This document shows, one piece after another, positions 60,543 to 64,000 of a DNA stretch of 64,000 bases. The number at the start of each line of letters is the position of its first letter. The first letter of the stretch is position 1. The notes below the pieces were generated by a model that was not told the DNA's origin, did not search any database, and saw only the letters and a list, made by a program, of their open reading frames with translations. A program made the translations under genes and the position numbers. Source of the stretch: an uncultured Lachnoclostridium sp. Its GTDB lineage: Bacteria > Bacillota > Clostridia > Lachnospirales > Lachnospiraceae. The stretch spans positions 114,608 through 178,607 of the forward strand of contig CALWDO010000003.1 of NCBI GenBank assembly GCA_944376715.1, read 5' to 3'.

Positions 60543-61922
60543 ATGCAGATAAAACAAAGACCTGTATTTCCCGGAGGCATCCATCCCACGGACGGATCTG
60601 ACAAAGAACTGTCCATGGAGGCCGCTGTACAGCCGTATTGGCCGGAGACAGTCACGATCCTGTCCGAACAGTCCTTCGGAGGAAAATGCCGGATATTGGT
60701 AAATCCCGGAGATTCCGTAAAAGAAGGACAGCTCATCGGCGAACCTGACGCATTCATGGCCGCCCCTCTTCACGCCAGCGTGACCGGAACCGTCCTGGAA
60801 GTGAAAGAAGTCGCAAACCAGGGCCGGAACATCCTGGCATGCGTCATACGGCGGGAAGAAAAACACGCGGAACCGGACGCGGCATATTGTCATGAGCCCG
60901 TAAATATTCACAATATCTCCAGGGAAGAGATATTAAAAGGGCTTCGGGACGGAGGCCTCACCGGCATGGGCGGAGCCGGATTCCCCACCCACAAAAAATA
61001 TGAGACGGACAAACCCATCGACGCCCTGTTGATCAACGGGGCCGAATGCGAACCGTTTCTGACCTGTGATTACCGTCTGATGCTGGAGAACGGGCATGCT
61101 CTGATCAACGGAGTCCGCCTGCTCCTGAAAGGCTCCGGCGCGCAGAAAGCATATATCTGTCTGGAAGACAATAAACCCCGGGCAGCTGAGCATTTGCGGA
61201 ACATCCTGAAACAGGCCGGAGAATCCGGCGTGCTGGATGCCGATGAACACGTGGAAGTCAAGGTGCTTCCCACGAAATATCCCCAGGGCGGCGAGCGTCA
61301 GCTCATCCAGGCGGCGCTCTCCCGCGAAGTGCCTATGGGCGGCCTTCCCGCAGATGTGGGAGTGATCGTCTCCAACGTAGGAACGGCCCGCGCGGCAGCC
61401 GACGTGATCCTGGGACAGATGCCGCTGATCCGCCGGATCGTCACCGTCACCGGAAGCGTAAAGCACCCGGGCAACTATCTGGTTCCCATCGGCACTTCCG
61501 TCAGAGAACTGGTGCAGCTTGCCGGCGGCGTAACTGTGGAAAAGAACCGCGTCATCGCGGGCGGCCCCATGACCGGTCCCTGCGTGGCCTCCGACTGGAA
61601 GGGGGAAAAAGAACTCTTCTATGTCACCAAAAACACCTCCGGCATCCTTGTTCTTCCTGATTCTGCCTATGAAGAGCAGCCTTGTATCCGGTGCGGCGGA
61701 TGCGAAAATGTATGTCCCGCGGGTCTGGTTCCGTACCAGATCGACTTCGCATTTTTGGAGGAAGACTACGATTTATGTGAAAAACTGTTTGCCAGCGAAT
61801 GTATCGCCTGCGGCTGCTGTTCGTATATCTGTCCCGCGAAACGGGAACTGACCGTCCGGACACGCATGGCAAGAGATATGGTAAAACAGAGAATGAGAGA
61901 AAGGGCGGTGAAAAAGGCATGA
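60543..61922 (+). CDS. rnfC: Rnf complex subunit C
   Basis: 459 residues. Membrane-associated NADH-binding subunit of the Rnf ferredoxin:NAD+ oxidoreductase, which pumps Na+ or H+. N-terminal domain with FPGGIHPTDG, NADH/FMN site GMGGAGFPTHKK, SLBB domain (VTGSVKHPGNYLVPIGTSV) and two 4Fe-4S motifs, CIRCGGCENVCP (from about residue 381) and CIACGCCSYICP (from about 420). The C-terminal extension is short. Stop overlaps the rnfD start (ATGA). Confidence 0.96.
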   Translation: MQIKQRPVFPGGIHPTDGSDKELSMEAAVQPYWPETVTILSEQSFGGKCRILVNPGDSVKEGQLIGEPDAFMAAPLHASVTGTVLEVKEVANQGRNILACVIRREEKHAEPDAAYCHEPVNIHNISREEILKGLRDGGLTGMGGAGFPTHKKYETDKPIDALLINGAECEPFLTCDYRLMLENGHALINGVRLLLKGSGAQKAYICLEDNKPRAAEHLRNILKQAGESGVLDADEHVEVKVLPTKYPQGGERQLIQAALSREVPMGGLPADVGVIVSNVGTARAAADVILGQMPLIRRIVTVTGSVKHPGNYLVPIGTSVRELVQLAGGVTVEKNRVIAGGPMTGPCVASDWKGEKELFYVTKNTSGILVLPDSAYEEQPCIRCGGCENVCPAGLVPYQIDFAFLEEDYDLCEKLFASECIACGCCSYICPAKRELTVRTRMARDMVKQRMRERAVKKA

Positions 61923-62860
61923 ACCAGACCAAAACCATCCAGGGACCGCACTTGCGGACAGAACGGACCACGAGAAATGTCATGCTCCATGTATCGATCT
62001 CTCTGATTCCTGCTCTTTTGGGCGCTGTCTATTTCTTCGGGATCCGTGCCCTGTATCTGACGGGACTTTCCGTAGCGGTGTGTGTGCTCACTGAATATTT
62101 ATGGCAGAAGCTCACAAAAAAACAGGTGACCGCCGGAGATTTCAGCGCAGTCGTCACCGGAATGCTGCTGGCATTTAATATGCCGGTGACGGTACCCACT
62201 TGGATCATGATCGTCACTGCGGTCTTCAGCATTTTATTTGTAAAGCAGATGTTCGGCGGCATTGGAAACAATTTCGTCAACCCTGCCCTCATGGGGCGCC
62301 TTCTTACAATGGTCGTGTGGCCGGGAACCGTCATGCAGTATGTGGTGCCCCGGACACTGAGCACCGACGCAGTCTCCTCCGCCACGGTTCTGGGCGCGGT
62401 GAAGACCGGCGGCGAGGCAGGATACAGCTATCTGCAAATGTTCCTGGGCGAGACACCCGGAGCGCTGGGCGAGACCAGCAAGCTTTTGCTTCTGGTGGGA
62501 TTTGCCTATATGTGTTATATGGGCATTGTCAACGCAGAGGCAGCGCTGAGCTATATCGCTACGGTCCTTGTCCTGACTTTTGTCTTCGGACCGGCGGGAT
62601 TATTCACCGGCGACATCCTTCTGAACCTGTTCGGAGGCGGCCTGATCATCGGCGCATGCTACATGCTTACCGATTATGCCTTCGTCACCAGAAGAGGACG
62701 TATTCTCTATGCGGTCACCGCCGGGGTCATCACCGCGGCCATCCGCATCTTCAGTATCTATCCGGAAGGGATCTGTTTCGGCATCCTGACCGCTAACTGT
62801 CTGGCAGGCGCGCTGTCCCTGTTCCAGAAAAAACATGTATATGGAACCAAGAAAGCCTAA
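61919..62860 (+). CDS. rnfD: Rnf complex subunit D
   Basis: 313-residue polytopic membrane subunit (NQR2/RnfD family) with about ten helices. The covalent FMN site is the Thr in VSSATVLGA (Thr 156). Conserved FGGIGNNFVNPALMGRLLTM. The frame is open 40 codons upstream but the ATG overlapping rnfC is the start. Part of the ion-translocating core. Confidence 0.96.
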   Translation: MNQTKTIQGPHLRTERTTRNVMLHVSISLIPALLGAVYFFGIRALYLTGLSVAVCVLTEYLWQKLTKKQVTAGDFSAVVTGMLLAFNMPVTVPTWIMIVTAVFSILFVKQMFGGIGNNFVNPALMGRLLTMVVWPGTVMQYVVPRTLSTDAVSSATVLGAVKTGGEAGYSYLQMFLGETPGALGETSKLLLLVGFAYMCYMGIVNAEAALSYIATVLVLTFVFGPAGLFTGDILLNLFGGGLIIGACYMLTDYAFVTRRGRILYAVTAGVITAAIRIFSIYPEGICFGILTANCLAGALSLFQKKHVYGTKKA

Positions 62861-62873
62861 TGGAGGAAGGATT

Positions 62874-64000
62874 ATGAAAAATAAAGAAGTCAAAGGAATC
62901 ATTGCGCTGGTCGTAGTGACCGCGCTCTCATTCGGTATCATCGCCGGTTCCCGCGCATTGTCCACAGACATCGCCGGCAGCACGGACACAGGGGAACCCG
63001 CTGCCGCCCTGGAGGAATATGATGTAACCGGAGCAGAAAATATAGAAAAAGCCGTCCGGACAGAATCCGGCTACGAAGTGACGGTCCGCGAGGCCGGGTA
63101 CGCATCGGATATCGTTATGCGCGTCGCATTCGAATCGGATGCTTCCACGATCTCTTCCGTAGAAATACTGGAACAAAACGAGACCGAAAGCCTGGGTTCC
63201 AGGATCGCGGAGCCGGAATTTCTGGATCAGTTTAAAGGCGTGACCGCTCCGGTCTATCTGCCGGGCATGACGCTGAATGACGCAGGATCCTCAGAAAACG
63301 AAGCGGCTGAAGCTGAAGAAACTGCTTCACAGGAATCCCTGGCCGCCCTGGAAGGCGCTTCTCTTGCGGACGGCACCTACACCGCTTCCGGCCAGCCAGA
63401 TTCCAACGGTTATACGGATCAGGTATCCATCACAGTGGAGAACGGTGCGATTACCGCCGTAACCTGGGACGCCGTAACGGAAGACGGTACCAGCAAGAGT
63501 ATTCTTTCCGAAAACGGAGAATACACCATGACCGAAGACGGCCTCACCTGGAAGGAACAGTCCGAAGCTCTCTGCTCCGCTCTGATCGAGAACCAGTCCC
63601 TCTCCTTCCTGAATCCCAACGAGGAAGGCAAAACCGACGCCGTATCCGGAGTCAGCATCTCCGTGGGCGGGTTTATGGATCTGGCACAGCAGTGTCTGGA
63701 ACAGGCCGCAGGCATCGCGCCGCAGGAAAAAACCCTGCCCCTTTCCGACGGAACCTACACTGCTTCCGGTGAACCCGACTCCAACGGTTACGTGGATCAG
63801 GTATCCATCACGGTGGAAAACGGTGCGGTCACTGCCGTAACCTGGGACGCCGTAACGGAAGACGGTACCAGCAAGAGTATTCTTTCTGAAAACGGAGAAT
63901 ACACCATGACCGAAGACGGCCTTACCTGGAAGGAACAGTCCGAAGCTCTCTGCTCCGCTCTGATCGAGAACCAGTCCCTCTCCTTCCTGAATCCCAACGA
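62874..64000 (+). CDS. rnfG: Rnf complex subunit G with tandem inserted repeats, 3' end outside the window
   Basis: At least 375 codons in the window, more than most whole RnfG proteins (about 200). N-terminal membrane helix (GIIALVVVTALSFGIIAGS), then the first half of the FMN-binding domain (NETESLGSRIAEPEFLDQFK). Where the flavinylation motif (usually SGAT) should follow there is instead an acidic linker and a roughly 126-residue repeat starting at LADGTYTASG and again at LSDGTYTASG. The repeat has DAVSGVSIS. The flavinylation site may lie past the edge. AGGAAGG site. Third gene of rnf. Confidence 0.9.
   Translation, partial: MKNKEVKGIIALVVVTALSFGIIAGSRALSTDIAGSTDTGEPAAALEEYDVTGAENIEKAVRTESGYEVTVREAGYASDIVMRVAFESDASTISSVEILEQNETESLGSRIAEPEFLDQFKGVTAPVYLPGMTLNDAGSSENEAAEAEETASQESLAALEGASLADGTYTASGQPDSNGYTDQVSITVENGAITAVTWDAVTEDGTSKSILSENGEYTMTEDGLTWKEQSEALCSALIENQSLSFLNPNEEGKTDAVSGVSISVGGFMDLAQQCLEQAAGIAPQEKTLPLSDGTYTASGEPDSNGYVDQVSITVENGAVTAVTWDAVTEDGTSKSILSENGEYTMTEDGLTWKEQSEALCSALIENQSLSFLNPN
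63372..64000 (+). repeat. rnfG: Tandem 378-bp repeat inside rnfG (second copy cut by the window edge)
   Basis: Copy 1 starts near 63372 and copy 2 near 63750 (378 bases = 126 codons later). About 250 bases of copy 2 are visible; they differ from copy 1 at only a small number of mostly silent positions, and a long stretch from about 63820 to 64000 is nearly identical. This points to recent duplication or gene conversion. Confidence 0.9.

Noticed and set aside
1-64000. tRNA, rRNA, CRISPR arrays, insertion sequences or prophage genes
   Set aside because: No cloverleaf, repeat array, transposase, integrase or phage structural gene was recognised on either strand.

Overview
The window looks like the chromosome of a spore-forming, strictly anaerobic Clostridia member, most likely Lachnospiraceae and plausibly an acetogen. 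The reasons are the SCIFF peptide with its radical SAM maturase, the sporulation genes spoIIP and gpr, Shine-Dalgarno-rich Firmicutes gene starts, an Rnf operon, CooC-like ATPases, and GC near 50%. Nearly everything is protein-coding. I found no rRNA, tRNA, CRISPR array, insertion sequence or prophage. The species cannot be named from sequence alone.

Layout. 1-4.7 kb (minus): a TIGR04086-type membrane protein, the SCIFF peptide, its maturase, recJ, apt and the start of a relA/spoT homologue. 4.8-6.2 kb: a CNNM/CorC-like protein. 6.2-10.8 kb (plus): two small-then-large aconitase-family dehydratase pairs and a Gfo/Idh/MocA oxidoreductase. 10.7-20.3 kb: an accessory metabolic region with two PucR-type regulators (one apparently frameshifted), a URO-D-like methyltransferase without a normal start, an NYN/LOTUS protein, and two GcvT/LigM-like proteins flanking an MFS transporter. 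I infer C1 (methyl) metabolism of an unidentified methylated substrate. 20.4-24.4 kb: a trehalose regulon (treR, PTS EIIBC, treC) with repeated operators.

24.5-45.5 kb is mostly housekeeping on the minus strand: a sigma-like protein without region 4, an EamA transporter, rarA, a polysaccharide deacetylase, a MoxR/VWA module, then hemW, lepA, spoIIP and gpr with divergent rpsT, then holA, comEC, a GerMN lipoprotein, a two-component system, comEA and a YdcZ-type transporter. 45.5-51.9 kb: arginine biosynthesis (argC, a GNAT gene, argJ, argB and argD on minus; argG divergent on plus). 51.9-54.1 kb: an MFS gene broken by an in-frame stop and a divergent AraC regulator.

54.1-60.4 kb holds two linked gene sets: CooC / zinc ribbon / CooC / DUF3786, and Sir2-like / DUF3786 / Sir2-like, with TetR and Rrf2 regulators beside them. 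The Sir2-like proteins lack the usual catalytic histidine. From 60.5 kb to the right edge is the start of an rnf operon (rnfC, rnfD, rnfG). Its RnfG carries a nearly identical 126-codon tandem repeat inserted before the expected flavinylation site. The least explained parts are the 54-60 kb Sir2/CooC/DUF3786 cluster, the 6-20 kb dehydratase and GcvT-like region, and the repeat-bearing RnfG.
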